From positions 2,899,001 through 2,963,000 of the forward strand of contig NZ_CP114542.1 in NCBI RefSeq assembly GCF_027271155.1: DNA of 64,000 nt. Reading direction: 5' to 3'. Positions within the stretch are counted from its first letter, which is position 1. Every line of letters starts with the position of its first letter. The DNA comes from Brevundimonas subvibrioides (lineage in GTDB: Bacteria; Pseudomonadota; Alphaproteobacteria; Caulobacterales; Caulobacteraceae). The position numbers were made by a program, and so were the translations under genes. Shown here one piece after another: positions 52,058 through 61,008 of the stretch. The notes beneath the pieces were generated by a model, which saw only the letters and a program-made list of their open reading frames with translations, searched no databases and was not told the DNA's origin.

Positions 52058-54565
52058 GTGACGTCGCTCCCTCCCCTCTTCGCCGACTGGTTCGCCTCTC
52101 GTGGCTGGAGTCCCCGCAGGCATCAGCTGGAGATGATCGCGGCGGCGCAAGGCCAGTCGCACGCCCTGCTGGTCGCCCCGACCGGGGGCGGCAAGACGCT
52201 GGCGGGGTTCCTGCCATCGTTGATCGACCTCGCCGAACGGGGACCCAGGCCTCCCCACGGACCGGGCAGCGGGATCCATACGATCTATGTCTCGCCGCTG
52301 AAGGCGCTGACGACCGACGTCGAACGCAACCTGATGACGCCGATCCGCGAGATCGGGCTGAACATCCATGTCGAGAGCCGGACCGGCGATACCAAACAAT
52401 CCAAGAAGCAGCGGCAGAGGGACAATCCACCCGACATCCTGCTGACCACGCCCGAGCAACTGGCGCTGTTCTGCGCCTGGGGCGGGGCGAGGGCGTATTT
52501 CGCCGACCTGAAATGCATCGTGCTGGACGAGGTCCACGCCATCTGGTCAGGCAAGCGCGGCGACCTGCTGAACCTCGGCCTGGCGCGGCTGCAGAGCTTT
52601 TCGCCGGGCCTGCGGCGGGTGGCGCTTTCGGCGACGATCGACGACCCGAACCTGATCGCGGAGTGGCTGGTGCCGCACTTCCCTTCTCCCCTTGCGGGAG
52701 AAGGCATCGTGATTGTGAAAGGCGATCCCGGGGCCGTGCCGATCATCGACGTTCTGGTGTCCGAGGGCCGCGTGCCCTGGGCCGGGCACACCGGCCAGCA
52801 TGCGATCCCCGAGGTCTATGAAGCGATCAGGCGGTCCGGCCTGTCGCTGATCTTCGTCAACACCCGCTGGCAGTGCGAGTTCGTCTTCCAGCAGCTGTGG
52901 GCCATCAATGACGACAACCTGCCCATCGGCCTGCATCACGGGTCGCTGGCGGCCGAGCAGCGGCGCAAGGTCGAGGCGGCGATGGCGCGGGGCGAGCTGC
53001 GCGCCGTGGTCTGCACCTCGACGCTGGATCTGGGCATCGACTGGGGCGATGTGGACCTGGTGATCCAGATGGCCGCCCCCAAGGGGTCGTCGCGGCTGGT
53101 GCAGCGGATCGGCCGGGCCAACCACCGGCTCGACGAGCCCTCCAGAGCCCTGATGGTGCCCGCCAGCCGGTTCGAGCTGCTGGAATGCCAGGCGGCCAGG
53201 GAGGCCGTCGCCGACAACGCCTTCGACTGGGAGCCGCATCATATCGGCACCCTCGACACCCTGGCCCAGCACATCATGGGCGTTGCCTGTTCGGAGCCGT
53301 TCGACCTCGACGCCCTGCACGCCGAAGTGACCGGGTGCGCCCCCTATCGCGGCCTGACCTGGGAGGCGTTCGAGGAGGTGGTCGATTTCGTCGCCACCGG
53401 GGGCTATGCGCTGCGCACCTACGACCGGTTCGCGCGGATCGTGCGCACGCCCGAGGGACGATGGACGGTGCGCAATCAGCTGGTCGCCCAGCGCCACCGG
53501 ATGAACGTCGGGGCCATCGTGGCGGCGGGGACGCTGAACGTGAAGGTCGCCTCCAGACGGGGCGGTGCCTCGAAACAGCTGATCGGCGGGCGCAAGGTCG
53601 GCGAGGCCGAGGAGTGGTATTTCGAACAGCTGACGCCCGGCGACACCTTCGTCTTCGCCGGTCAGGTCTGGGCGTTTCAGGGCATCAACGGGATGGACGC
53701 CCTGGTCACCCACGCGACCGACAGGGACCCCAAGATTCCGTCCTGGGGCGGGTCGCAGTTTCCGCTCGGCACGTCGCTGGCGGCACGCGTGCGCGCCATG
53801 ATCCAGGACCGCGACCACTGGCGCGTCCTGCCCGTCGACGTTCAGGAGTGGCTGGAGCTGCAGGCCGGGCGCAGCCTGATTCCCGACGCCGACAGTCTGC
53901 TGATCGAGACCTTTCCGCGCGGCAGCCGCCATTTCATGGTCGCCTATCCGTTCGAGGGGCGGCTGGCCCATTCGACCCTGTGCATGCTGCTGACGCGGCG
54001 GCTGGACCGGCTGGGGGTCGGGCCGCTGGGGTTCGTGGTCACGGACTATGCCTTCGCGATCTGGGCGATCCGGCCGATGGACGGGCTGGACTGGGACGCC
54101 CTGTTCCAGCCAGACATGCTGGGCGACGATCTGGAGGCCTGGCTGGAGGAGAGTTTCATGATGAAACGCACCTTCCGTAATTGCGCCCTCGTTTCCGGCT
54201 TGATCGAGCGAAGACAGCCGGGGGCCGAGAAGACGGGGCGTCAGGTGACCTTTTCCACGGACCTGATCTACGACGTGCTCCGCCGCCACCAGCCCGATCA
54301 CCTGCTGCTGCGGACCGCGCGATCGGACGCCGCGTCCGGCCTGCTGGACGTTGCGCGGCTGGGCCAGCTGCTCAGCCGGATCGGGGGCCACATCCGCCAT
54401 GCGCCGCTGGAGCGGGCCTCGCCCTTCTGTGTGCCGGTGCTGGTCATGATCGGGCGCGAGCGGGTCGGCGGCGATGCGGCGGACATGATCCTGGAGGCTT
54501 CGGCCCAGGATCTGATCGACGAGGTCATGGAGGACGCCCCGCCCGAGCTGAGGGGGGCCGCATGA
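52058..54565 (+). CDS. Ligase-associated DEXH-box DNA helicase (Lhr family)
   Basis: An 835-aa Lhr-type helicase. Motifs: WSPRRHQLEMIAAAQGQSHA, LVAPTGGGKTLAGFLPSLID (Walker A), TIYVSPLKALTTDVERNL, LLTTPEQLALF, IVLDEVHAIWSGKRGDLLNL (DEVH), LRRVALSATIDDP, TSTLDLGIDWGDVDLVIQMA and VQRIGRANHR. The rest is the C-terminal Lhr core (MNVGAIVAAGTLNVKVASRR). It works in DNA repair with a partner phosphoesterase and ligase. GTG at 52058 is the likely start; GTG at 52034 is possible. A small palindrome is inserted in frame near residue 210 (see 52682). It overlaps pdeM by ATGA. Confidence 0.92.
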   Translation: MTSLPPLFADWFASRGWSPRRHQLEMIAAAQGQSHALLVAPTGGGKTLAGFLPSLIDLAERGPRPPHGPGSGIHTIYVSPLKALTTDVERNLMTPIREIGLNIHVESRTGDTKQSKKQRQRDNPPDILLTTPEQLALFCAWGGARAYFADLKCIVLDEVHAIWSGKRGDLLNLGLARLQSFSPGLRRVALSATIDDPNLIAEWLVPHFPSPLAGEGIVIVKGDPGAVPIIDVLVSEGRVPWAGHTGQHAIPEVYEAIRRSGLSLIFVNTRWQCEFVFQQLWAINDDNLPIGLHHGSLAAEQRRKVEAAMARGELRAVVCTSTLDLGIDWGDVDLVIQMAAPKGSSRLVQRIGRANHRLDEPSRALMVPASRFELLECQAAREAVADNAFDWEPHHIGTLDTLAQHIMGVACSEPFDLDALHAEVTGCAPYRGLTWEAFEEVVDFVATGGYALRTYDRFARIVRTPEGRWTVRNQLVAQRHRMNVGAIVAAGTLNVKVASRRGGASKQLIGGRKVGEAEEWYFEQLTPGDTFVFAGQVWAFQGINGMDALVTHATDRDPKIPSWGGSQFPLGTSLAARVRAMIQDRDHWRVLPVDVQEWLELQAGRSLIPDADSLLIETFPRGSRHFMVAYPFEGRLAHSTLCMLLTRRLDRLGVGPLGFVVTDYAFAIWAIRPMDGLDWDALFQPDMLGDDLEAWLEESFMMKRTFRNCALVSGLIERRQPGAEKTGRQVTFSTDLIYDVLRRHQPDHLLLRTARSDAASGLLDVARLGQLLSRIGGHIRHAPLERASPFCVPVLVMIGRERVGGDAADMILEASAQDLIDEVMEDAPPELRGAA
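52682..52704. repeat. REP-like palindrome inside the lhr coding region
   Basis: CCTTCTCCC (52682-52690), loop CTTGC, GGGAGAAGG (52696-52704): a perfect 9-bp inverted repeat. In frame it encodes FPSPLAGEGI, a peptide typical of translated intergenic repeats and foreign to the helicase fold, placed in the surface loop after EWLVPH and before VIVKGDPGAVP. Confidence 0.8.
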
Positions 54566-55305
54566 ACGCGGCGCTGAAACAGACCCTGATGCCGGCGCGA
54601 CGGCCGTGCGGATCGCTGTCGGTCCGGGTCATGGGCGAGCTGTGCGTGCTGCGGTGTTCGGGGGCCCTGTGGCTGCCGGCGCACGGGACTCTGGTGGCCG
54701 GCGACCTGCACCTGGAGAAGGGTTCGGCCTTCGCCGCGCGGGGCCAGATGCTGCCGCCCTATGACAGCCGGGCGACCCTGGCCAGGCTGGAGGCAGAGAT
54801 CACGGACCTGGCCCCGGCGCGGGTCGTGCTGCTGGGCGACAGCTTCCATGACAGCCGCTCGATCGGACGGATGGCGGCCGACGACCGGGCCTCGCTGGAC
54901 CGGCTGGCGCAAGATCGCGACTGGGTCTGGCTGGAGGGCAATCACGACCGCGAGGCGCTGACCCAGGCGGACGGGGAAGCGGTGTCTCGACTGCCCGGCC
55001 GGGTCGTCGGCGACATGGACCTGGGGGCCCTGTTCCTGACCCACGAGCCGATGCGTGCGGCGAGGCCAGGCGAGGTGGCCGGGCACCTGCATCCCTGCGC
55101 CCGGGTGGTGGCCCATGGGCGGAGGGTGCGCAGGCCCTGCTTCGTCACCGATGGCCGGCGGTTGATCCTGCCGGCCTTCGGGGCCTTCACCGGTGGGCTG
55201 AACGTGCTGGACGCGGCGATCGCGGGGCTGTTCGTCGAGCGTCCGATGGCGGCGGCGCTGGGCAAGGACAGGGTCCATGCCCTGGCCTGGGCGGGACTCG
55301 TCTAG
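54562..55305 (+). CDS. pdeM: Ligase-associated DNA damage response metallophosphoesterase
   Basis: A 247-aa calcineurin-like phosphoesterase. All five metal motifs are present: LVAGDLHLEKGS (D, H), VVLLGDSFHDSR (GD), WLEGNHDREAL (GNHD), LFLTHEPM (H) and GHLHPCARV (GHxH). Its ATG overlaps the lhr stop. In many bacteria pdeM lies with lhr, an ATP-dependent DNA ligase and an exonuclease; the last two are absent from this window. It shares CTAG stop overlap with the convergent DUF3429 gene. Confidence 0.93.
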   Translation: MNAALKQTLMPARRPCGSLSVRVMGELCVLRCSGALWLPAHGTLVAGDLHLEKGSAFAARGQMLPPYDSRATLARLEAEITDLAPARVVLLGDSFHDSRSIGRMAADDRASLDRLAQDRDWVWLEGNHDREALTQADGEAVSRLPGRVVGDMDLGALFLTHEPMRAARPGEVAGHLHPCARVVAHGRRVRRPCFVTDGRRLILPAFGAFTGGLNVLDAAIAGLFVERPMAAALGKDRVHALAWAGLV

Positions 55306-55721
55306 AGCATCTGCATGACGACGCCGAGGCTCAGCGCCGCGCCCATCGTCGCTATGATCCGCAGGTTGCGGTACCACACGGGCGATGGCTGGAAATCCCA
55401 GTACAGCATGGCGATCAGGCCGAATATCAGGACAAGCAGCCGGAACTCGGCCGGTACGCCCGGAATGAACGTCAGCCAGGCCGCGACGGGCGGCAGATTG
55501 CTCAGGATCAGGGTGGCGGGACGGGGATTGCGCTCGGAAAGGGCCTTGCCCCATCGGGTGCCCGCGAGGAAGGACAAGATGATCGCGCCGTAGACGGTCA
55601 GAGGGACCACCCATCGGCCGCCCTCGCTGGGGTTCAATAGGATCAGGGCCGCGAGGCCGACGAACGGGATCAGCCCCGCCAGCGTCAGGGTCCATGCGGT
55701 CAGCCGCGTCCGATCCATCAT
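55302..55721 (-). CDS. DUF3429 family membrane protein
   Basis: A 139-aa protein with about five hydrophobic helices (LAGLIPFVGLAALIL, YGAIILSFLAGTRWGKAL, LPPVAAWLTFIP, LLVLIFGLIAMLYWD, IIATMGAALSLGVVM). The FLAGTRWG and YWDFQPSPVWYRNLR strings are DUF3429 features; function unknown. AGGAGAG precedes a double ATG, and the first ATG overlaps the TIGR02186 stop by 4 nt, which supports it. It is last in the operon TauE-TIGR02186-DUF3429. Confidence 0.85.
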   Translation of the reverse strand: MMDRTRLTAWTLTLAGLIPFVGLAALILLNPSEGGRWVVPLTVYGAIILSFLAGTRWGKALSERNPRPATLILSNLPPVAAWLTFIPGVPAEFRLLVLIFGLIAMLYWDFQPSPVWYRNLRIIATMGAALSLGVVMQML

Positions 55722-56527
55722 TCTCTCCTGAACACCCGGCTGGTGCCGTACCCCATGGCGAGCGCCAGCAGCACGCACAGCACCCCATAGGTCCAGGGGC
55801 GGCGGTGGGCGAACTCATAGATGTCGCGCTCGAAGCCGACCTTTTCCACCGTCAGGGTCAGGTTCGACACCCCGGCCGGCTCCCCGTCGCGGAACAGCCA
55901 GACCTGGGCATAGTACTGGCCGGTCGGCGCGGTGGCGGGCAGTTTGACCTCGGCCCGGAACAGGCCCCGGTCGACGAAGGTGACGCCCTCCGGATCGGTG
56001 TCGTAGAGGGCGGCGTCCTCCTTCAGCCGGATCACGGCGCGACGCCAGTCGAGGTAGTCCTCGCCCAGCCGGCTGATGACCACGTCGCGCACGCCATAGC
56101 GGGTGACGGTGCGGCTTTCCTCGGGCGCATCGATGCGCAGGTGATCGACGCCGACGCCCAGCCGGCGCAGCTGGCCGAAATCGGCGACATCACTGAGTGG
56201 CCGGGTCGAGGCCGTCATGTAGAAGCCGGGCGCGCCCTCGAACAGGACCGGGCGGCTGTTCAGCCAGACGCCGTTGTTGCGGGTCTTCCTGACCAGACGG
56301 ACGGGGGCGTCGGGGCCGCGCACGACCACCACCACATCGGTGGGATCGTCGGTCGGATTGAAGACCGCGCCATACAGCACCAGCGTCGCGCCGCGAAAGC
56401 GGGAGTCGACCTTTACCCGGGCATCGGTCAGGGCGGCAGCGACCCTCAGCTCGGTCGCCGTGGCCTCGGATCGTTCCGGAGGCGGCGCTTCGAGCGCGGG
56501 CGGCGGGGGTGGGAGGGCCTGGATCAC
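55718..56527 (-). CDS. TIGR02186 family protein (partner of TauE/SafE permease)
   Basis: A 269-aa protein with an N-terminal proline-rich leader and one C-terminal membrane helix (about 245-262, YGVLCVLLALAMGYG). The soluble part is beta-rich: AALTDARVKVDSRFRGATLV, LYGAVFNPTDDPTDVVVVVR, VDHLRIDAPEESRT and FRAEVKLPATAPTGQYYAQV, as in the TIGR02186 family found beside sulfite-exporter-like permeases in alphaproteobacteria. No standard signal peptide is seen, though the true start may be upstream within tauE. Overlaps on both sides show tight co-translation. Confidence 0.85.
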   Translation of the reverse strand: MIQALPPPPPALEAPPPERSEATATELRVAAALTDARVKVDSRFRGATLVLYGAVFNPTDDPTDVVVVVRGPDAPVRLVRKTRNNGVWLNSRPVLFEGAPGFYMTASTRPLSDVADFGQLRRLGVGVDHLRIDAPEESRTVTRYGVRDVVISRLGEDYLDWRRAVIRLKEDAALYDTDPEGVTFVDRGLFRAEVKLPATAPTGQYYAQVWLFRDGEPAGVSNLTLTVEKVGFERDIYEFAHRRPWTYGVLCVLLALAMGYGTSRVFRRE

Positions 56528-57450
56528 CGGTCGGAAATCCCCGGGGCCAGCAGGAAGATGTCGTGGGGCCGCACGAACAGGCTCAGACCCATCTGGATGC
56601 CGACGAACAGGATCAGCAGGGCCAGGGCGGCCCGCAGGACATCAGCGCGGAACCGCCCCGCATAGCGGGCGCCGAGCTGGGCACCGACGACACCGCCGGT
56701 CAGCAACAGGGTCGACAGGACGATGTCGACGGTCTGGTTGCGACCCGCCTGCAGGATGGTGGTGATGGCGGTGGTGATGATGATCTGGAACAGGCTGGTT
56801 CCGACCACCACGCCGGCGCGCATCCGCAGGGCATAGAGCATGGCCGGGACCAGGATGAAGCCGCCACCGACGCCCATGATGGCGGACAGGATGCCGGCGA
56901 ACACACCGAGACCAAACGGCGGGATGGCACTGATGTAGAGGCCGGATTTCGGAAACCGCACCTTCCAGGGGAGGCCGTAGAGCCAGAGCGGACGTCGGCG
57001 TTCCTTGTGCGGCGCGACCTCGCCCCGGTACCGGCGCAGGATCTCACTGAGGCTCTCGTACAGCATCAGCAGGCCGATGGAGCCGAGCAGCAGCAGATAG
57101 GACACGGCCACGACGAGGTCGGCCTGGCCAAGCAGGCGCAGATAGCGGAAGAGCTCGACACCACCGATGGCCCCGACGGCACCACCGACCGCCATGATCG
57201 CGCCCATGCGGTAGTCGACCGCCCCCTGGCCGGAGTAGCGGATCACCCCGGAGGTCGAGGAGGCGACGACGTGGCTGGCCTGGCTGGCCACGGCGACGAC
57301 GGGAGGGATGCCCAGGAAGACGAGCACCGGGGCCATCAGGAAGCCACCGCCGATGCCGAACAGTCCGGACACGAAGCCAACCAGCGCCCCCAGCAGGACC
57401 AGGAGCGGCCAGTTCACCGAAACCTCGGCGATCGGCAGATAGATCTCCAA
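56524..57450 (-). CDS. TauE/SafE family sulfite exporter-like permease
   Basis: A 308-aa membrane protein with about eight helices and two copies of the family motif: FVSGLFGIGGGFLMAPVLVF near the start and LSAIMGVGGGFILVPAMLYA after a cytoplasmic loop. These permeases carry sulfite, sulfoacetate or related anions. It is the first gene of a three-gene operon with TIGR02186 and DUF3429 proteins, each overlapping by 4 nt. No sulfur metabolism gene is nearby, so the substrate is open. Confidence 0.9.
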   Translation of the reverse strand: MEIYLPIAEVSVNWPLLVLLGALVGFVSGLFGIGGGFLMAPVLVFLGIPPVVAVASQASHVVASSTSGVIRYSGQGAVDYRMGAIMAVGGAVGAIGGVELFRYLRLLGQADLVVAVSYLLLLGSIGLLMLYESLSEILRRYRGEVAPHKERRRPLWLYGLPWKVRFPKSGLYISAIPPFGLGVFAGILSAIMGVGGGFILVPAMLYALRMRAGVVVGTSLFQIIITTAITTILQAGRNQTVDIVLSTLLLTGGVVGAQLGARYAGRFRADVLRAALALLILFVGIQMGLSLFVRPHDIFLLAPGISDR

Positions 57451-57546
57451 AGGGCGGGCCTTCGGCTGGGAAAAAACGCTGGGCGCCGGAAGGCGAGCGC
57501 GGGTGTCTTAACCGGGCGACCGGTGAAGGGCCACCCGCATCATGCG

Positions 57547-60516
57547 TCAGGCGAGCGGTTCGGTGGCGAAGGCCTCGGCCTGGGCGCGGGCTGTCTGGCG
57601 CTGGGCGGCGGGGATGGTCGGGGCCAGACGATCGACGGCGGCCTGGGCCTGGGGGTCGCCGGCACGGGCGGCGATCAGGTACCAGCGATAGGCCTGGGTC
57701 GGGTTGGGCGCGATACCCTCGTCGCCATTCTCGTAGATGCGGGCGACATTGTACTGGCTGTCGACCAGGCCGCGATCGGCAGCCTTCTTGAGCCAGTCCA
57801 GAGCCTCGACGCGATCGCGCGATCCACCGACACCCTCGAACAGGTACATCGCATAGTTATGCATGCCCTGCGGGTCGCCGCCTTCGGCCGCACGGCGGGC
57901 CCACTGACGGCTTTCGGCGGAATCGACGGTCAGGCCGGTCGATCCGGTCTGATACAGGCTCGCCAGCTTCAGCTGGGCCTCGGGGTTACCCAGATTGGCG
58001 GCGCGGGTCAGGGTCTCGACCCCGGCAGGATCGTTGCGGGTCAACTGCTCCAGCGCCTGGGCATACAGGGTCTGGGCTTCGGTCTTGTCGACGGGGGCCG
58101 CATCGACCGTGCCGTCGGTCGGCGTGAGGGCCAGGGCGGCGATCGGCGGTGCCTCGGCGCTCAATCCGGACAGGCCGGTCAGACGCCCGATGTCGTCGAA
58201 GTCGTAACCGGCGGCGCGGCCGGTCGCCCACAAACCGCCGACCACGGCCATGCCGGTGACGGAGGCGATGAAGGCCTTCTTGACCGTGCCGTCGCCGCGC
58301 TGGGCCTGCTTGTCCAGCCGCTCCTGCAGTTTGGACTTGCCGCCGCGCTTGAGGCTCATGCCGAAGCCGGCCCGGGGTGCGGGTTCCGGCGGGGCAGCGT
58401 TCATGGCGGCCCGGGCGGCCTCGATGGTATCGCGGGTCGAGGCGGAGCGACCGGCGGCAGCACCGGCGGCCATACTGGCCCGCATCCGGCGCGGATCGAC
58501 GAACTCGGTCTCTGCCGAATACGTCTCGATGCCGTCGTCATAGAGGCGGGCCGGAGCCGCGGTCTCCGCGGCGATCGAGCCACCGAAGGACTGGGGCTGG
58601 CTCTCGAACCCGGCGATCGCGCCCAGCGCGTCGGACACATCGGCCCCGCCATAGCTGCCAAACGGCCCCGCCGCGAAGGCGGCGGTCTGGCCCTGCATCG
58701 GGTCATCCTGCACGGGGTCGGCGTAGGCGACCTGCGTTTCCACCGGCTCGAACCGGCGCGGCAGGCTGTCGAAGATTTCTTCCGGCGCCGCGGCCTGCGG
58801 ACCCTGGGGGAACGGTTTCAGATCGGCGGCCAGGGGATCGATCGACCAGCCATCGGCCGGGACATCAGACCCGGAGTCGAACCCGTCGTCCGGGAAGGCG
58901 GCGGCGCGCCAGTCCGGCTGGGCGAACTCGGAGGCGACCGGCTCTGGCTCCGGCAAGGGCGCGGGCGCGACCGGCTGGGCCAGACGGTGTTCCAGGGTCT
59001 CGCGGGCCTCGGCCAGCAGCCTGGCCGTCCGCTCCTCGGACAGCCGCATCCGCTCGGCCAGTTCGCCCGAGGCGCGGTCGTAGCGTTGCTCGATCCGGTC
59101 CGAGCCCTCGACCATGCGCCGACTGATGTCTTCGAGGGCCTGGGCGGACTTGCGTTCCGACTGGGCGATGCGATCGGCCAGCCGGTCGGAAATGCGGGTG
59201 ATCTCGACGCCCAGCTTTTCCAGGGCGATCGAATGCTGGTCTTCGGCACGGGTCAGCCGCTGTTCGACGGCCTGACCATAGCGGCCCATGTCCTGTTCGA
59301 TCTTCGCCGACAGGGTGCGGGTCAGGGCGGCTTCGAACTTCTCCAGACGGGCGTCGCCGACCGTCTCGATGCGGTCGACGCGGCTGTCCAGGTTCTGGGC
59401 GATGCGCAGGACCTCGCGGCCCATGGCCTCGATTCCCTGGGCGGAGCGTCGCTCGGCGGCGCTGGCCTGTTCGCCCAGCGACTGGACGGTGGCCTCGATC
59501 CGGGTCATCCGGCCTTCGCTCTCGGCCGTCTCCAGCCGCCGCATCATGTCCGTGCGGTTGGTCTCGACCTGGCGCGACAGGGTCTCGGCCAGTTTCTCGA
59601 AGCGCGCGGCCTCGCGCAGGCCTTCCGGCTCGACGCGGGTCTCGGCGGCGCGCAGACGCTGGTCCAGCCCGGCAAAGGACCGCTCCAGACTGCGCAGCGC
59701 CTGGGACGTCTGGTTCTGGGCCGCGTCCAGGCGCTGGCCGACCTGGTTCAGCAGTTCGGTTCCGGCTCCGGCACCGGCGGCCTTCTCGACGGCCTCGATC
59801 CGCTGGATCAGGGCCTGGCCATTCGCGCGCTGACGCTCCTCGATGTCGTAAAGGCGGCTGGTCAGGGCAGCGACGGCAGTGTCGGTCTTGCCGAACCCGT
59901 CCAGGCGCTGGTGGGCCTCGATCAGCCCGGTGCGCTGGCGTTCCTCGACGTCATAAAGACGCCCGGCCAGGGTCCCCAGGGCCTGTTCGACCTTGCTCAG
60001 GGTCTCGGCCGACTTTGGCCCGACCTCGCGCTCGAAGGCGCGCAGGCGGCGGTGGCCTTCCTTCAGCTCCTCGGAGATGTCGTCGATCCGGCGGCCGTAC
60101 TGACCGGCCTGCTGGTCCTGCGCCTCCATGCGCCGCACCAGGCCGGACACGGCCTGATCGACCCCCTGGATGGCGATCGTCGAGCGGCGCTCTGCGGCTT
60201 CCAGACGCGCGGCGATCGCATCGACGGACGCCGCGACGCGCTGCAGGGTATCGTCGGACCCGGCACGCCAGGACCGGTCCTCGGCCTCATAGGCGTCGTC
60301 GAGCCGACGCGAACGGCCCCGGCGCTCGAAGATTTCCGAGGCGTGCGGGCGGCGCGGCAGCGGCTGGACGCCGGCATCGTCCTCGCCGTCCTCCATGATC
60401 ATGGTATTCAGCCATTCGCCCAGCGTCATGCCGGACCGGCGCGCCAGGTCCTTGGCGACCTCACGCGCCTTCGGGTCGATGCCCTTTACGCTCCACGGCG
60501 CGGCGGCTGCGCTCAC
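57547..60516 (-). CDS. podJ: Polar organelle development/localization factor PodJ
   Basis: A 989-aa polarity protein. The N-terminus is the PodJ hallmark WSVKGIDPKAREVAKDLARR and SGMTLGEWLN. Long coiled coils with repeating LYDVEERQR-like units fill about residues 85-520, then a disordered acidic/proline region. One transmembrane helix lies at about 747-766 (AFIASVTGMAVVGGLWATG), and SEL1/TPR repeats (AEGGDPQGMHNYAMYLFEGV, AADRGLVDSQYNVARIYENG) lie in the periplasmic part. It marks the new pole for pili and holdfast and is processed by PerP in Caulobacter. The GTG start has GGGAG upstream. A CtrA-type box and a GANTC site lie upstream. Confidence 0.95.
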   Translation of the reverse strand: MSAAAAPWSVKGIDPKAREVAKDLARRSGMTLGEWLNTMIMEDGEDDAGVQPLPRRPHASEIFERRGRSRRLDDAYEAEDRSWRAGSDDTLQRVAASVDAIAARLEAAERRSTIAIQGVDQAVSGLVRRMEAQDQQAGQYGRRIDDISEELKEGHRRLRAFEREVGPKSAETLSKVEQALGTLAGRLYDVEERQRTGLIEAHQRLDGFGKTDTAVAALTSRLYDIEERQRANGQALIQRIEAVEKAAGAGAGTELLNQVGQRLDAAQNQTSQALRSLERSFAGLDQRLRAAETRVEPEGLREAARFEKLAETLSRQVETNRTDMMRRLETAESEGRMTRIEATVQSLGEQASAAERRSAQGIEAMGREVLRIAQNLDSRVDRIETVGDARLEKFEAALTRTLSAKIEQDMGRYGQAVEQRLTRAEDQHSIALEKLGVEITRISDRLADRIAQSERKSAQALEDISRRMVEGSDRIEQRYDRASGELAERMRLSEERTARLLAEARETLEHRLAQPVAPAPLPEPEPVASEFAQPDWRAAAFPDDGFDSGSDVPADGWSIDPLAADLKPFPQGPQAAAPEEIFDSLPRRFEPVETQVAYADPVQDDPMQGQTAAFAAGPFGSYGGADVSDALGAIAGFESQPQSFGGSIAAETAAPARLYDDGIETYSAETEFVDPRRMRASMAAGAAAGRSASTRDTIEAARAAMNAAPPEPAPRAGFGMSLKRGGKSKLQERLDKQAQRGDGTVKKAFIASVTGMAVVGGLWATGRAAGYDFDDIGRLTGLSGLSAEAPPIAALALTPTDGTVDAAPVDKTEAQTLYAQALEQLTRNDPAGVETLTRAANLGNPEAQLKLASLYQTGSTGLTVDSAESRQWARRAAEGGDPQGMHNYAMYLFEGVGGSRDRVEALDWLKKAADRGLVDSQYNVARIYENGDEGIAPNPTQAYRWYLIAARAGDPQAQAAVDRLAPTIPAAQRQTARAQAEAFATEPLA

Positions 60517-60517
60517 T

Positions 60518-60522
60518 GATTC
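60518..60522. promoter_or_regulatory. GANTC (CcrM methylation) site at the podJ start
   Basis: GATTC, two bases before the podJ GTG and 3' of its ribosome site. CcrM methylation of such sites enables GcrA-dependent control in Caulobacter, where podJ is a known cell-cycle gene. Confidence 0.55.
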
Positions 60523-60567
60523 GGCTCCCGACCCATTGGGTCACGCTAATCGCCCACATCCGGGGTG

Positions 60568-60582
60568 TAAACGCATCGTTAA
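60568..60582 (-). promoter_or_regulatory. CtrA-type box upstream of podJ
   Basis: On the minus strand TTAA-CGATGCG-TTTA, one base from the CtrA consensus TTAA-N7-TTAA, 52-66 nt upstream of the podJ start. CtrA represses podJ in Caulobacter. This is the only such box found in front of a cell-cycle gene in this window. Confidence 0.65.
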
Positions 60583-60733
60583 CCCCAACATCTAGCGGAA
60601 GGTTCATTCTCCTGTGGACAGGGGTCGCCAGAGCGAAATCGGAGGCCTGATCGGGGGCAACCGGTCGTGACGTTCAACCCTCCGGCAAGGGATTGGCTTG
60701 CCGACGGGGGGTGCCTCGCCCACATGACGGCGC

Positions 60734-60934
60734 GTGTCCCTGACCCTTACCCTCTGGCTGCTGGCGGCGGCCCTGATCGTCTGTATGTTCGCGGGCTGGC
60801 GCGGGGCCCGGCCCAGCGATTTTCTGCGGCCGCGCATGGTGCCCTGGCGGTTCATCATGCTGCTGGCGGGTGCGATGGCCTTCCTGCTGCTGGTGCATCT
60901 GGGCGCGCTGGCGGGCTTCACCCGGCCGTCGTGA
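60734..60934 (+). CDS. Small conserved membrane protein
   Basis: A 66-aa protein with two helices (LTLWLLAAALIVCMFAGWRG and PWRFIMLLAGAMAFLLLVHL) joined by a short basic loop ARPSDFLRPRMV. The R-P-x-x-x-L-R-P-R-x-V-P-W-R string recurs in small Caulobacterales membrane proteins of unknown role. The start GTG at 60734 is uncertain. It lies 75 nt before the PNPOx-like gene on the same strand. Confidence 0.65.
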   Translation: MSLTLTLWLLAAALIVCMFAGWRGARPSDFLRPRMVPWRFIMLLAGAMAFLLLVHLGALAGFTRPS

Positions 60935-61008
60935 CGCACGGGGCCAGAGGGAACGGTGTCGCAGCCGGGCGGTTATTGCGGCCGACCCATTCGCCAAGGA
61001 GCGCTGCG

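Noticed and set aside
56509..60519. 1336-codon plus-strand ORF opposite podJ
   Set aside because: High-GC antisense shadow. It also runs opposite tauE; its Gly/Gln/Asp-rich repeats mirror the podJ coiled coils.
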